From a virus, in the IMG/VR virus record IMGVR_UViG_3300026320_000001, positions 62,001 through 126,000 of that record: a DNA stretch of 64,000 nucleotides. The stretch is one strand, 5' to 3'. Positions 23,334-32,756 of the stretch are shown here, one piece after another. The position numbers and the translations under genes were made by a program. The stretch's first letter is position 1. Each line of letters begins with the position of its first letter. The notes beneath the pieces were generated by a model. That model was not told where the DNA came from, did no database searches, and was given only the letters and a program-made list of their open reading frames with translations.

Positions 23334-24953
23334 ATGGGATTTGCAGATGATATAATGAAATTGAGATATTCTTGGGATAAAAAAGATGGAACAAAAGAAG
23401 AATGGCCTGATATAGCCAAAAGAGTAGTTAAAAATGTTTTCTCTTCAGTTGAATTTGAAAATAAAAAAGAAATTTCTGATAGAATTATACAATTAATTTC
23501 TGAAAGAAAATTTATTCCGGGTGGCAGATTTCTTGCACAATCAGGAAGAGATTATCATCAGGTGAATAATTGTTTTTTATTAAAAGTTGAAGATACAAGA
23601 GAATCTTGGGGTGATTTGGCAAATAAAGCTACAATAATGTTAATGTCCGGCGGTGGATTAGGTGTGGATTATTCTGAACTTAGACCTAAAGATACTCCAT
23701 TAAAAAGAAGTGGGGGTGTCTCTTCAGGAGTTATTCCTTTGATGAAAATGATAAATGAAATTGGCAGAGGAGTTATGTCTGGTGGAAAACGAAGAAGTGC
23801 AATTTGGGCTGGACTTAGATGGAATCATGGAGATATATTTGATTTCGTAAATATTAAAAATTGGTCTGAAGATATTAAAAAATTGAAACAAAAAGATTTT
23901 GATTTTCCAGCACCTATGGATATGACTAATATATCTGTTATATTAGATAAAGATTTTTTTGATGCTTATGAAAATAAAGAAAACGAAAAACATAAACATG
24001 CACAAAATGTTTATTGGCAAGTAATAGAAAATATGACTAAATCTGGAGAACCCGGCTTTAGTATTGATTATGAAAATAAAAAAGAATCTTTAAGAAATGC
24101 ATGCACTGAAATTGTATCGGAAGAAGATTCGGATGTATGTTGTTTAGGTTCTATAAATTTATCTCAAATAAAAGATATAAATGAATTAAAAGAAGTTACT
24201 GAGTTGGGACAATTATTTTTGATTGTTGGAACTGAATATTCTGATGTTCCACATCCAAAAGTAAAAGAAATACAAAAAAGATTAAGAAGAACTGGATTAG
24301 GATTGATGGGGTTTCATGAATGGTTAATTCGTAGAAATTATAAATACGAACCAAATGAAGAATTGGGAGAATGGTTATCTGTTTGGGAAAAAGAATCTAA
24401 TAAATCAGCTAAAAAATGGTCAAAAATATTAGGTTTTAATGAACCGATTAAAAAACGTGCCATTGCACCAAATGGAACTATTTCAATTGCCGGAGGACAA
24501 ACAACATCTGGCATAGAGCCTATTTTTAGCGTAGCATATCAAAGAAGATATTTGACCCCTGATGGATGGAAAAAACAATATGTCGTTGATTTTGTAGCAG
24601 AAAAATTACATGAAGAAGGATATGATGTCTCACAAATTGAAGATGCATATTCATTAAGTTTAAATGTTGAAAAAAGAATATCATTTCAAGCATTTGTTCA
24701 AAAATATGTTGATAATTCAATTTCATCCACGATAAATATGCCAGCTTATGAAACATTGGGAAATAATGATTATAAAAAATTTGGTAAAATATTAATGAAA
24801 TATTTGCCTCAACTAAGAGGGATAACCGTATATCCCGATGGAAGTAGGGGCGGGCAACCATTAACTCCTGTTTCATTTGATTTTGCTATATCAAAAAAGA
24901 ACGTTGTTTTTGAAGGAAGTGAAGAATGTGCAGATGGTATTTGTGGTGTATAA
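23334..24953 (+). CDS. nrdJ: Class II (B12-dependent) ribonucleotide reductase
   Basis: Reduces ribonucleotides to deoxyribonucleotides using adenosylcobalamin, anaerobically or aerobically. At 539 residues it is a compact NrdJ. Cys80 (VNNCF) and Cys269/270 (CCLGSINLS) fit the redox pair, NACTE (255-259) holds the thiyl Cys257 and acid Glu259, SGGGLG and RTGLGLMG mark the barrel, APNGTISI and SGIEPIF the substrate loop, and ECADGIC at the C-terminus the re-reducing pair. TATGGAGG gives the ribosome binding site. It sits alone between two terminators with no obvious promoter. Confidence 0.93.
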   Translation: MGFADDIMKLRYSWDKKDGTKEEWPDIAKRVVKNVFSSVEFENKKEISDRIIQLISERKFIPGGRFLAQSGRDYHQVNNCFLLKVEDTRESWGDLANKATIMLMSGGGLGVDYSELRPKDTPLKRSGGVSSGVIPLMKMINEIGRGVMSGGKRRSAIWAGLRWNHGDIFDFVNIKNWSEDIKKLKQKDFDFPAPMDMTNISVILDKDFFDAYENKENEKHKHAQNVYWQVIENMTKSGEPGFSIDYENKKESLRNACTEIVSEEDSDVCCLGSINLSQIKDINELKEVTELGQLFLIVGTEYSDVPHPKVKEIQKRLRRTGLGLMGFHEWLIRRNYKYEPNEELGEWLSVWEKESNKSAKKWSKILGFNEPIKKRAIAPNGTISIAGGQTTSGIEPIFSVAYQRRYLTPDGWKKQYVVDFVAEKLHEEGYDVSQIEDAYSLSLNVEKRISFQAFVQKYVDNSISSTINMPAYETLGNNDYKKFGKILMKYLPQLRGITVYPDGSRGGQPLTPVSFDFAISKKNVVFEGSEECADGICGV

Positions 24954-24990
24954 TATAATTGATAGAATCAAAATTTTATAAATAGTAAAA

Positions 24991-25020
24991 AAAATACCCT
25001 AGAATTTTCTAGGGTATTTT
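24991..25020. terminator. Bidirectional terminator between the two arms
   Basis: A 14-bp perfect stem (24991-25004 against 25007-25020) flanked by A-rich sequence on the left and T-rich on the right works on both strands. It ends nrdJ on + and the tail-fibre gene at 25024 on -. Confidence 0.92.
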
Positions 25021-25023
25021 TAT

Positions 25024-25845
25024 TTAAAACATTATGAAAAATGATGATGCAAGTAACGTAGGAGCAACAAAAGTACCATTTGAAGTAAATGAATGAATAG
25101 TTTTTCCTCCAGAATGTGTAATTGTTCCTCCGGTTCCATCAACTACACCAGCAGAAGTATAGGATAAAACGCAAATTCCTGAGCCACCATTACCTCCATT
25201 ACTTGCGCCAGCACCACCACCACCGCCGCCGCCAGTATTTGCTGTTCCATTACTTCCTGCTCCTGATGATGCTCCATTTCCGCCTCCACCGGTTCCTCCT
25301 GTTCCACCAGTTCCACCATTTATTCCTCCGCCACCACCGCCAGCATATGTAACCGATGCTCCTGTTATTGATGATGCAAGCCCGGCTCCACCGTTACCTC
25401 CCACACTTGTTGTTCCATTATTTCCTACTGCATTTTTTCCACCACCACCACCAGTTCCAAAGTTTGCAGATGTAACGCCAGTACCACCACTTGAACCTTG
25501 TCCACCTGTACCTGCACCAGCGGTTCCACTAAATCCAGCACCACCGCCAGAACCTCCAGTACGTCCCGGATATTTACTTGTATCAGCACCAGACGCAGTT
25601 CCACCACCACCACCTTTTGTTGATGTATGGCTATTCCATGTCGAGTCATTTCCATCTGTTCCTTGTGTTGCCGTTCCTCCAGTTGCACCAGCACCTCCAC
25701 CTCCAACAACAACGGGTAGAGATGCTGAAGTAGCAACGGCATCTGTTCCGGTAATCATTCCACCGGCACCACCGCCACCTCCAATAATATTTGCTCCACC
25801 ACCTCCACCAGCCACAAGTAAATAATCTATATTTATGTTTGCCAT
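25024..25845 (-). CDS. Glycine-rich tail fibre or adhesin protein
   Basis: This 273-residue protein is close to half Gly, with runs such as GGGGGAGG between short hydrophobic ends (INIDYLLVAGGGGG at the start, KTIHSFTSNGTF at the end). The pattern matches glycine-rich tail-tip domains of siphoviruses, which fold as polyglycine-II bundles and bind receptors. As last gene of the tail module it is a receptor-binding candidate. The Gly-rich DNA is GC-richer than its neighbours, as codon choice requires. Confidence 0.75.
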   Translation of the reverse strand: MANINIDYLLVAGGGGGANIIGGGGGAGGMITGTDAVATSASLPVVVGGGGAGATGGTATQGTDGNDSTWNSHTSTKGGGGGTASGADTSKYPGRTGGSGGGAGFSGTAGAGTGGQGSSGGTGVTSANFGTGGGGGKNAVGNNGTTSVGGNGGAGLASSITGASVTYAGGGGGGINGGTGGTGGTGGGGNGASSGAGSNGTANTGGGGGGGAGASNGGNGGSGICVLSYTSAGVVDGTGGTITHSGGKTIHSFTSNGTFVAPTLLASSFFIMF

Positions 25846-27597
25846 TTAAGCCTCTTGTGCCGATGCAACCAAGTCCCACTTTGTATCTGTTGAATTATAG
25901 ATAAATCCAAGATATAAAGTTTTACTTATTACAGTTGTTGTTGGCAATGCCGTTCCCATAGCCCTATAGATTGCATTAAAAGCTAAGGCTCTAGCTGTAG
26001 CATTATCTTTTATACGAATAGTTAATTTATATCCTTGTTTTGGACTTCCTCCGGGAATACCAAAAGTAGGTGCGGTAGCAAGAGCGGTAACAGTAAATAA
26101 TAAATTATTAATTGCCGCTGTTGGAGTCGGGGTTGAACTTGAAGTAATTGTTTCTGTAGGAATATCTATACTTGGTAATCCACCACTGTAATATAAATTT
26201 GTTCCATCAGAAATAAATTCCAATACAGTTACAGAACTGGCAACTAAATTAACTTGAGGAACATTGATAAATACAGCGTTCCATGTTGGATTTCTTCCTC
26301 CAGTTCCATCCTGTGTTAAAACAAGCGTGTATATGCCACCAACTTTCAAATTTGTTGGAGCGGCAAATGTTCTGCTTCCACCAAATGTAACTGTAGCATA
26401 ACTTCCACTATTTGTATCCCAAGATATTGTTGCACCATCGGTAAGTGCAAACGATGTTTGAGCAGGATTTGTAAGTGTTTTATTTGTTAAAATATCGGTC
26501 GTTGCTTTTCCAACTAAAGTATCAGTTGCATCTGGCAATGTCAATGTTCTATCATTTGTATGAGATGAAAGTATTGTCATTGTTTTTCCGGTAGTTGCAC
26601 CACCTAGAGATGTTTTTAATGCTTTTGTTACATCAGAAACATTTCCAAAATAAGATGTTGAATCTGACAATATTTTATTTGTTAAAGTATCTGTTGTTGT
26701 TTTTCCAATTAAAGTATCTGTTATATCTGGCAATGTCAAGCTTCTATCGTTTGTATGAGAAGAAACAATAGTCATTGTTTTTGCTGTTGTTGAACCGCCT
26801 AAAGATGTTTTTAATATTTTTGTAGCATCAGAAACATTAACAAAATATGATGTTGAATCAGAAAATAATTTATTTGTTAAAGTAGATGCTACCGCATCAT
26901 AATAAGTTTTTATGGTTGCTTTTAAATTTGCCCATGTTAATTTTTTAAGGACATTTGATGCCGCACTATCCACCAATGGAATTTCATCAGCATCTACGGG
27001 AGTTGCTTTTGTTGTTGCGGCATGAGTGGTATCTGCAAGCATTCCTGCTTGTGTGGTTGTTCCTAATAATGTATTATCAGAATTGACCGTAACAAGATTT
27101 CCTGAAGTACCAACTATATTTATTTGGTCTGCACTATTTGCTGACACCCATAACCATCTAGTCCCATCAAATATAAATAAATATTCTCTTCCAATTGTTA
27201 AATCTGAACCAGTTAAATTTATAGCAGTGCCAGAACTATTATTTTTCATTACGGATTTAATTCCCAATGAATTTATATTTAAAGTTACAGTTCCACTAGA
27301 TGTAGTATCTAAAGTTAATATTATTGTCATACCAGTTACATAAGATGTTATCGCTGTTATACCTGTAACGGCATAAAAATTTGCAGATTGAAACAATGCT
27401 GTTACTGGAATAGAACCCCTTGTAGATTGCAAGCTTGTAATTTGTGCGGCTTGGACACCATATGCAGTATCTATTTTATAAAAATTGCTTGTTGATGATG
27501 GGCCATCAATAACAGCCCTCCAAGTTGCAAAAGTTGCCGCTTGGTCGCCAGTTGAATCATATAAGACTAATCCTAAATTCGGAGTTGTAGTAGTCAT
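25846..27597 (-). CDS. Tail fibre protein with 65-residue repeats
   Basis: This 583-residue protein has an N-terminal part typical of phage fibres (NLGLVLYDSTGDQAATFATW), two full 65-residue repeats from about residue 239 to 369 (each starting LTNKxxSDSTSYF and containing SSHTNDRxLTLPD) and a beta-rich C-terminus. Low charge and many Thr/Ser/Gly/Ala fit a trimeric beta fibre. It adjoins the Gly-rich protein with no gap, so the two probably form one fibre. Confidence 0.8.
   Translation of the reverse strand: MTTTTPNLGLVLYDSTGDQAATFATWRAVIDGPSSTSNFYKIDTAYGVQAAQITSLQSTRGSIPVTALFQSANFYAVTGITAITSYVTGMTIILTLDTTSSGTVTLNINSLGIKSVMKNNSSGTAINLTGSDLTIGREYLFIFDGTRWLWVSANSADQINIVGTSGNLVTVNSDNTLLGTTTQAGMLADTTHAATTKATPVDADEIPLVDSAASNVLKKLTWANLKATIKTYYDAVASTLTNKLFSDSTSYFVNVSDATKILKTSLGGSTTAKTMTIVSSHTNDRSLTLPDITDTLIGKTTTDTLTNKILSDSTSYFGNVSDVTKALKTSLGGATTGKTMTILSSHTNDRTLTLPDATDTLVGKATTDILTNKTLTNPAQTSFALTDGATISWDTNSGSYATVTFGGSRTFAAPTNLKVGGIYTLVLTQDGTGGRNPTWNAVFINVPQVNLVASSVTVLEFISDGTNLYYSGGLPSIDIPTETITSSSTPTPTAAINNLLFTVTALATAPTFGIPGGSPKQGYKLTIRIKDNATARALAFNAIYRAMGTALPTTTVISKTLYLGFIYNSTDTKWDLVASAQEA
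26481..26870 (-). repeat. Two tandem 195-bp repeats in the tail fibre gene
   Basis: The marker TATTTGTTAA recurs at 26481, 26676 and 26871, an exact 195-bp period (65 codons), with copies clearly alike but not identical. Repeat number could change by recombination and set fibre length. Confidence 0.85.
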
Positions 27598-27615
27598 TAT
27601 TTTTTTCCTTTCTGA

Positions 27616-28101
27616 TTACGTTAATGTGTAATCCATAGTTCCTAAAGTTTGTGTATCTAATGTCCCTAATGTTTGAGGGTCAAAATCTCCCAATAAATTA
27701 AAAATAGCATAAATTGCTGTTGCAGTTACATGAATTTTTCCTTCATTTATTATTGTAATTATTTTTTGTTTAGCACGAGAAATAAATATAATATCTATTT
27801 GACTGTTTATAATAACTACAAATTTCATTATTTGTTTCATTGAATAGTTTATTTTAATATATTTAGCATTAATTGTTTGTGTAATTTTTGTTATCAATTT
27901 TACAATTGAAACTAATAATTTAATTTTTTTTACATTTATTGTAGCACTTGCTTTACTTAATATTGTGGCAACAAATAAAATATCTAATTGTTGTATAATT
28001 CTAAAAATAAGTGTTGTAGCAAATTGAAATCCAGATATGAATAAAGAAAAAGTTTTATTTTTTCTATTTATTAATTTAAAAGATTTTTTATTTATATTCA
28101 T
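27616..28101 (-). CDS. Ile/Lys-rich hypothetical protein, 161 aa
   Basis: Asn-, Ile- and Lys-rich, with hydrophobic stretches (LFVATILSKASATINVKK, IKLLVSIVKLITKITQT) but no clean membrane spans, and a repeated C-terminus (PQTLGTLDTQTLGTMDYTLT). It lies between tail-fibre genes. No family was recognised. Beta-solenoid or fibre-tip association is possible but unsupported. Confidence 0.45.
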   Translation of the reverse strand: MNINKKSFKLINRKNKTFSLFISGFQFATTLIFRIIQQLDILFVATILSKASATINVKKIKLLVSIVKLITKITQTINAKYIKINYSMKQIMKFVVIINSQIDIIFISRAKQKIITIINEGKIHVTATAIYAIFNLLGDFDPQTLGTLDTQTLGTMDYTLT

Positions 28102-28118
28102 AACGAATAATTCCTATA

Positions 28119-28526
28119 TTAAGAATTGTTCATTTGAACAGTAATAGCACCAATAGCAAATAAAACTGTTGTTGCAGATGCAACGGCTCTTGATGGTGTC
28201 AATACGTCAAAAAACCAAATATTTCCTGATGTCAATGCATCAGAAATAAATACATAAGTTATAGTTCCCCATGATGCCGTACTTTCTGCAAATGTTACTG
28301 CCGCTGAATTTGTTAAAATTCCATTTGATGCTGTTCCCCAATTTGTTTTATCATTTACCAGTGCAACTCTGGCATAAGAACCACCAGAAGGTTCAGTTGC
28401 TCCCGTACCATCAATAGCAATAGCTGTTGTTGATAATCCAAAATACATTGTTCCGGGTGGAGTATATGCAACCGAACCAAAATTTCTATCTATAATTTTA
28501 TTTGCGCTAAAATATGTAATCGCCAT
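28119..28526 (-). CDS. Conserved phage tail-fibre-associated protein
   Basis: The 135-residue sequence follows a pattern common in phage tail regions: ANKIIDRNFG, YTPPGTMYFGLSTT, GTGATEPSGGSYARV, SWGTITYVFISDA and SGNIWFFDVL. Such proteins form small beta domains of virion tail tips. Exact role unknown. GGAG ribosome binding site. Confidence 0.7.
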   Translation of the reverse strand: MAITYFSANKIIDRNFGSVAYTPPGTMYFGLSTTAIAIDGTGATEPSGGSYARVALVNDKTNWGTASNGILTNSAAVTFAESTASWGTITYVFISDALTSGNIWFFDVLTPSRAVASATTVLFAIGAITVQMNNS

Positions 28527-28527
28527 T

Positions 28528-29451
28528 TTATTTTTTCTCCTTTTTTATTCCATTTGGAAAATTTAATTTTCTTGATAAATCATTCTGAATAACATAATTA
28601 TCATATGATATTGCAGAATCTATTTCATTTTTAAAATATCCCAAACATATTCTTTTATTTTTTATTGTTATTCTAGTTCTCCATAAATTACAACGAGTAT
28701 CAAAAATAACACCAATATAAATACTCGATTGTCTTGAAATATGTTCTTGTTCTAATTTATCAATTATTTTTTGATTTTTTTTAATTTCTTTTTTCGTTAT
28801 TTTATTTAATTTTGATTTATCATATCCATAATATTTTATTAATCCATCATTATATGCTAAAGCCGCAGAAATTTCAGTTTTATGATAGCCGAGAGAATGT
28901 TTTATTTTTAAATACATTATTTCTGCGTGCCATGAATTATTAAATCTATCCCAATAAACACCGACATATTTACTTGATGTATTTGAGTGTTTAGAACCTA
29001 AACTTGAAATAACCCTAGAATCTTTTTCTTTTTGAGATTGTTTTCTTCCCTTCGTATTGGTATTACCCATCATTGCAATGGACATTTTTTTGTTTCTCTC
29101 TTTTGTATGTCTTCTTCCAAGCATCGGAGCTATTCCACCCGGAGAAATATTATATCCATTTGGTTTTTGAGATTTTAATTTTTTTATCAAATGAATCTCT
29201 CTTATGTGTAATTTTTCCACTTTGCAGAATTCTAAAACACCAATTTCAAAATTTTCTTCACCATATTTATTCCAAGAATTTTGTAATATTAGACAATCAT
29301 CATCATTTTTCCTCAATTCTCTGAGATGTCCCATTATTCTATTCCTCAAATCTTTAGCTTGACCAATATATAATTTTTCATTTATTATGTTTTTAAAATA
29401 ATATATTCCAGACTTGCCTTCTAAATCTTCAAATAAATTTATCTTTTTCAT
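28528..29451 (-). CDS. GIY-YIG homing endonuclease with two AP2-like domains
   Basis: N-terminal nuclease domain (SGIYYFKN, LYIGQA, NSWNKYGEENFEIGV, NGYNISPGG), a NUMOD-type linker (MLGRRHTKERNKKMS) and two AP2-like DNA-binding domains (SSKYVGVYWDRFNNSWHAEI; SSIYIGVIFDTRCNLWRTRI), each ending in a GY-type strand and helix. 307 residues, inserted between two tail genes without disrupting either. Confidence 0.9.
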   Translation of the reverse strand: MKKINLFEDLEGKSGIYYFKNIINEKLYIGQAKDLRNRIMGHLRELRKNDDDCLILQNSWNKYGEENFEIGVLEFCKVEKLHIREIHLIKKLKSQKPNGYNISPGGIAPMLGRRHTKERNKKMSIAMMGNTNTKGRKQSQKEKDSRVISSLGSKHSNTSSKYVGVYWDRFNNSWHAEIMYLKIKHSLGYHKTEISAALAYNDGLIKYYGYDKSKLNKITKKEIKKNQKIIDKLEQEHISRQSSIYIGVIFDTRCNLWRTRITIKNKRICLGYFKNEIDSAISYDNYVIQNDLSRKLNFPNGIKKEKK

Positions 29452-29457
29452 TTTGTT

Positions 29458-29814
29458 TTATGTTAATTCTATGCGGGGAAGAATGAGGCAGATTCCCTGT
29501 GCTGGACGATACTCACTTCCACCAAAACTTGTGATGATAGGTTGTTGAATATATTTTCCAAAAAATGTTTCTGTATTTGTAGCCGATAATTCAATTTTAA
29601 ATTTATTAGTAGCCGTTATTGTTCCAACAATATGTAGAACAGTAAAATCTGGTTGTCCATAAGGACATAAAACCCAATCTACTGTTGCTCCACCTAAATC
29701 TAAAGGAGTAACACCATCTTCTTCAAAAACTTCAAATTCAAGAGTATAAGTATTTCCAGCAATAAATGAAAATTCTTCGAGTGAATTTAAGGTTTTAAAA
29801 CTTATAAAAGACAT
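29458..29814 (-). CDS. BppU-like tail/baseplate protein
   Basis: This 118-residue protein has the small Ig-like outline seen in BppU N-terminal domains: FIAGNTYTLEFEVFEEDG, then GGATVDWVLCP and a strand-rich end. BppU-type domains attach receptor-binding proteins to siphovirus tails. The gene at 56589 has the same outline. Similarity is of pattern only. Confidence 0.6.
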   Translation of the reverse strand: MSFISFKTLNSLEEFSFIAGNTYTLEFEVFEEDGVTPLDLGGATVDWVLCPYGQPDFTVLHIVGTITATNKFKIELSATNTETFFGKYIQQPIITSFGGSEYRPAQGICLILPRIELT

Positions 29815-30015
29815 TTAATTTTCCTCCTTTTTTTCTTCAGGTTTATTTTCTTCAATATTTTCAACAACAATCAAATTATCAAATATATTTTTTAATGCAA
29901 CTTTAGATAAAAAAATATGTTCTACTCCATTCCCTTTTACCTCTATTTCTGATAAATTGTTATTTATTTTTATTATTATTTCTTTTATTTCTATCTCGCT
30001 CTTATATTGAAACAT
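29815..30015 (-). CDS. Small acidic protein, 66 aa
   Basis: Starts with MFQYKSEIEIKEIIIKINN and ends in a Glu/Lys-only tail (ENKPEEKKEEN). Adjoins the BppU-like gene. Function unknown. Confidence 0.5.
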   Translation of the reverse strand: MFQYKSEIEIKEIIIKINNNLSEIEVKGNGVEHIFLSKVALKNIFDNLIVVENIEENKPEEKKEEN

Positions 30016-30041
30016 ACTATATTTTCCTTTTAAAAATTTAT

Positions 30042-32738
30042 TTAAGCTGTATATTGAACTAAAATTCCATTATCAAATCTCATAAATCTATTTCCAGCCG
30101 GAGTAGTTACATTGACTGTTTGATTTAAGCCTCTTCCAGAAACAAAACCATCGGGAGAATAAGTATATAATTTTCCTTCAATATTTATATGTGCAGAAGA
30201 TGGAACATTAAATATGATACCAAATTCAGAATGCATATTTATTCCACCACTATCTTGTAACATAAAATTAGCTCCTGAATTTGATGAAATTTCTATTTCT
30301 AATGGAGCCGCTATTGAAATAAAACCAGAAGTACCAGATGTAACACTAACTCCTCCGGGCCATTGTAAAGCAACTCCTGTTGGTGCAACTCCTGTTGATA
30401 TTTTTTGAAATGGTATGTTGGTCAATTGAGAATAATCAACAAGACCTAATAATTTTACTGCCTGAATATTTCCAGTAAAAGTTCCAGATGCTCCAGATAT
30501 ATTTCCACTAAAAGTTCCAGTAGCGGCACTCAATGCGCCTGCAAATGTTCCTGTTGCCGCAGATAAACTCCCTGCAAATGTTCCTGTTGCCGCAGATAGA
30601 GAACCGCTAAAAGTTCCAGTAGCGGCACTTAAAATACCAGCAAAATTTACATTACCAACATTATCAACCCAAAATTTATCAACAAAAGTTCCGCCTTGAT
30701 TTTTTTGAATATTCAAAACTTTGATTGCTGTTGGGTCAATAAATATTTTAGTATTTGTTGAAGTTAAAGTAAATTTAGCATTAGTTAATGTTGCACCTGT
30801 TTGGTCTAATACAAAATTATTTCCACCATTAGAAATTCTTAAAGAATTACCGGCAAGAATATTTCCGACGATAACACCACCAACAACACCATATGCTGTT
30901 CCACCGCCGGGAACAGATACCTCTCCAAGTGCTAATTTTGATGTTAAAAATCCATCATCTGAAAATGCTAAAACATTATTTACAAGCCATGCTTGTTTTA
31001 GACTATAAGTACCACCACTATAATTTCTTGCTCTTAATCCATTTTCATTAATAAGAATTTCTTGATTTGAATTGCTTATTAAATTATTTGTTGTTGTATT
31101 TAAATCAGATGTAATAAAATTTGTTACATCATCTTTATAATTATTACTCCAATTACTCCAATTATAATTATCAAAACTTACAGCAGAACCAGTTTTAACA
31201 ACATTTCCTACTAAGTCAGAATACATAAATCCACTTCCGTCAATTCTAACTCTATTACTAAATAGCATAGAAAAATTAATTGGGTCATTAAAACCAAATG
31301 TAATTTTTAATAACACTGTTTCTATAAAAACATCTGTTTCTATTTCAGCAATTACGGTTGCACCAACTTCTGTTTGAGTCGTAAAAACAGAGAATTCTTC
31401 CAATGCAATATAATTTGCTGAATTCATAGAAATTTCATATCTTGGTTGAGAAACTCTTGCCAATACTGTTATAGCTTGGTCATATAATGCTTGTTCAGCA
31501 TGTTGAATTTCTACTAAGGTCATAGAATCAGTTTGAATTATATTTTCATTTTTATATGTGTTTTCATATATGAAATTATTCAATTCTAATAATTGTGATG
31601 GACTAAAATTTGTTGAAAAACTAACCTGATTATTTATTGTAACTATACTAGTTGTTGTTGAATTTATTTGAGTTTGTTTATTTGTAATTAAAATTTGTTG
31701 TGCTGTTATTTGAGATTGTTTTGCGACCATTAGGGCGACAATATCAGAATAGGGGAGTCCCTGTTGTATTCTTACTTTTTGAACGCCCTCCAATGCTAAC
31801 AATTCAGAATTCAAAGTATCTAAAGTACCATTTAAAACTATTAATTCTGAATTATAAGTTATTAATAAAGTCAATAAATTAGCATAACTCAACTGAAGAG
31901 AATCAATTAAATTATTCCAATTATTAACTGCTGTTACAAGACTGGAACTCATCCAATTAGAATTTGTATAATAAGAAAAATCATATATCTTATCTGTTCC
32001 TAAAGGATTTACTGCACGTATATTTAAAACACCTCCACCATAAACAGATAGACATGTGGTTATTTCATCACTTTTTTCAGAAAATGTTGCATCTTTTATT
32101 ATGTTATCAAAACTTAAAAATATATCAGTTTGTATTGTTGCATTTTCTATTGTTTTTGCTGAAATAGTTTTATTATCAGTATCAAAAAAGAAAACACATT
32201 CAAATGCTTTACACACATCTACCATTAAAAAATTATAAATGTTTGTATCTGAAACATTGAATGTTCTAAATTTAACCATTAATTCTGTATCAATATTTCC
32301 AATAGACCATGTTGGTGCAAGCTTAATCATATCATCAAGAAGTGTTCCAGCAGGACTAACAATGTTATATAAAGCAACTGTTCCACCATAGGCAACCAAT
32401 CTTTTTGAAATTAAATCTGCTTCTAAAGAATTGCATGTTACTTTTTTTATTGGAATTGAACCATTCAAATCTTCTTCAGAATCAATAATTAAAAAATATC
32501 CATATCCTTCAATTCTAACAAGTCTTTTGTTTTGAATATAATCATATGCTTCTATGTTTGTTGTTCCACCATCTATACTTTTAGGAAAATCAAATTTGAA
32601 TTCACTAAGAGAATTAAAATTTAAATTTATTTCTGTATTATATGCAAGACCCAATGAATATAATTCCGATTTATCCGGGTTGCACAGAAGGATAAAAGGT
32701 ATTTCAGGTTGACCAAAGAAATCAAATTGGACATCCAT
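30042..32738 (-). CDS. Tail hub/tail-spike protein (Tal-like)
   Basis: This 898-residue protein follows Dit, the usual place for the siphovirus tail-associated hub. N-terminus (FFGQPEIPFILLCNPDK, EGYGYFLIIDSEED) matches gp27-like hub domains; the middle (about 260-400) is helical and probably coiled coil (LLTLLITYNSELIVLNGTL), and the C-terminal third carries short repeats before a beta tip with RNVTTPAGNRFM-like sequence. No lytic catalytic motif was seen. It likely seals the tail and starts genome release. Confidence 0.8.
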   Translation of the reverse strand: MDVQFDFFGQPEIPFILLCNPDKSELYSLGLAYNTEINLNFNSLSEFKFDFPKSIDGGTTNIEAYDYIQNKRLVRIEGYGYFLIIDSEEDLNGSIPIKKVTCNSLEADLISKRLVAYGGTVALYNIVSPAGTLLDDMIKLAPTWSIGNIDTELMVKFRTFNVSDTNIYNFLMVDVCKAFECVFFFDTDNKTISAKTIENATIQTDIFLSFDNIIKDATFSEKSDEITTCLSVYGGGVLNIRAVNPLGTDKIYDFSYYTNSNWMSSSLVTAVNNWNNLIDSLQLSYANLLTLLITYNSELIVLNGTLDTLNSELLALEGVQKVRIQQGLPYSDIVALMVAKQSQITAQQILITNKQTQINSTTTSIVTINNQVSFSTNFSPSQLLELNNFIYENTYKNENIIQTDSMTLVEIQHAEQALYDQAITVLARVSQPRYEISMNSANYIALEEFSVFTTQTEVGATVIAEIETDVFIETVLLKITFGFNDPINFSMLFSNRVRIDGSGFMYSDLVGNVVKTGSAVSFDNYNWSNWSNNYKDDVTNFITSDLNTTTNNLISNSNQEILINENGLRARNYSGGTYSLKQAWLVNNVLAFSDDGFLTSKLALGEVSVPGGGTAYGVVGGVIVGNILAGNSLRISNGGNNFVLDQTGATLTNAKFTLTSTNTKIFIDPTAIKVLNIQKNQGGTFVDKFWVDNVGNVNFAGILSAATGTFSGSLSAATGTFAGSLSAATGTFAGALSAATGTFSGNISGASGTFTGNIQAVKLLGLVDYSQLTNIPFQKISTGVAPTGVALQWPGGVSVTSGTSGFISIAAPLEIEISSNSGANFMLQDSGGINMHSEFGIIFNVPSSAHINIEGKLYTYSPDGFVSGRGLNQTVNVTTPAGNRFMRFDNGILVQYTA
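30480..30640 (-). repeat. Short tandem repeats in the tail hub gene
   Basis: Four to five copies of a 36-bp unit encode 12-residue repeats of the form LSAATGTFAGS (variants SGS, AGA, SGN). Neighbouring copies differ by few bases. This looks like a collagen-free beta fibre shaft. Confidence 0.8.
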
Positions 32739-32756
32739 ATTATTTAACCTCCTTTT

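Noticed and set aside
24526-24876. 116-codon open frame on - inside nrdJ
   Set aside because: Lies opposite a conserved reductase region; Leu/Ile/Phe/His-rich shadow typical of AT-rich genes, and no ribosome binding site.
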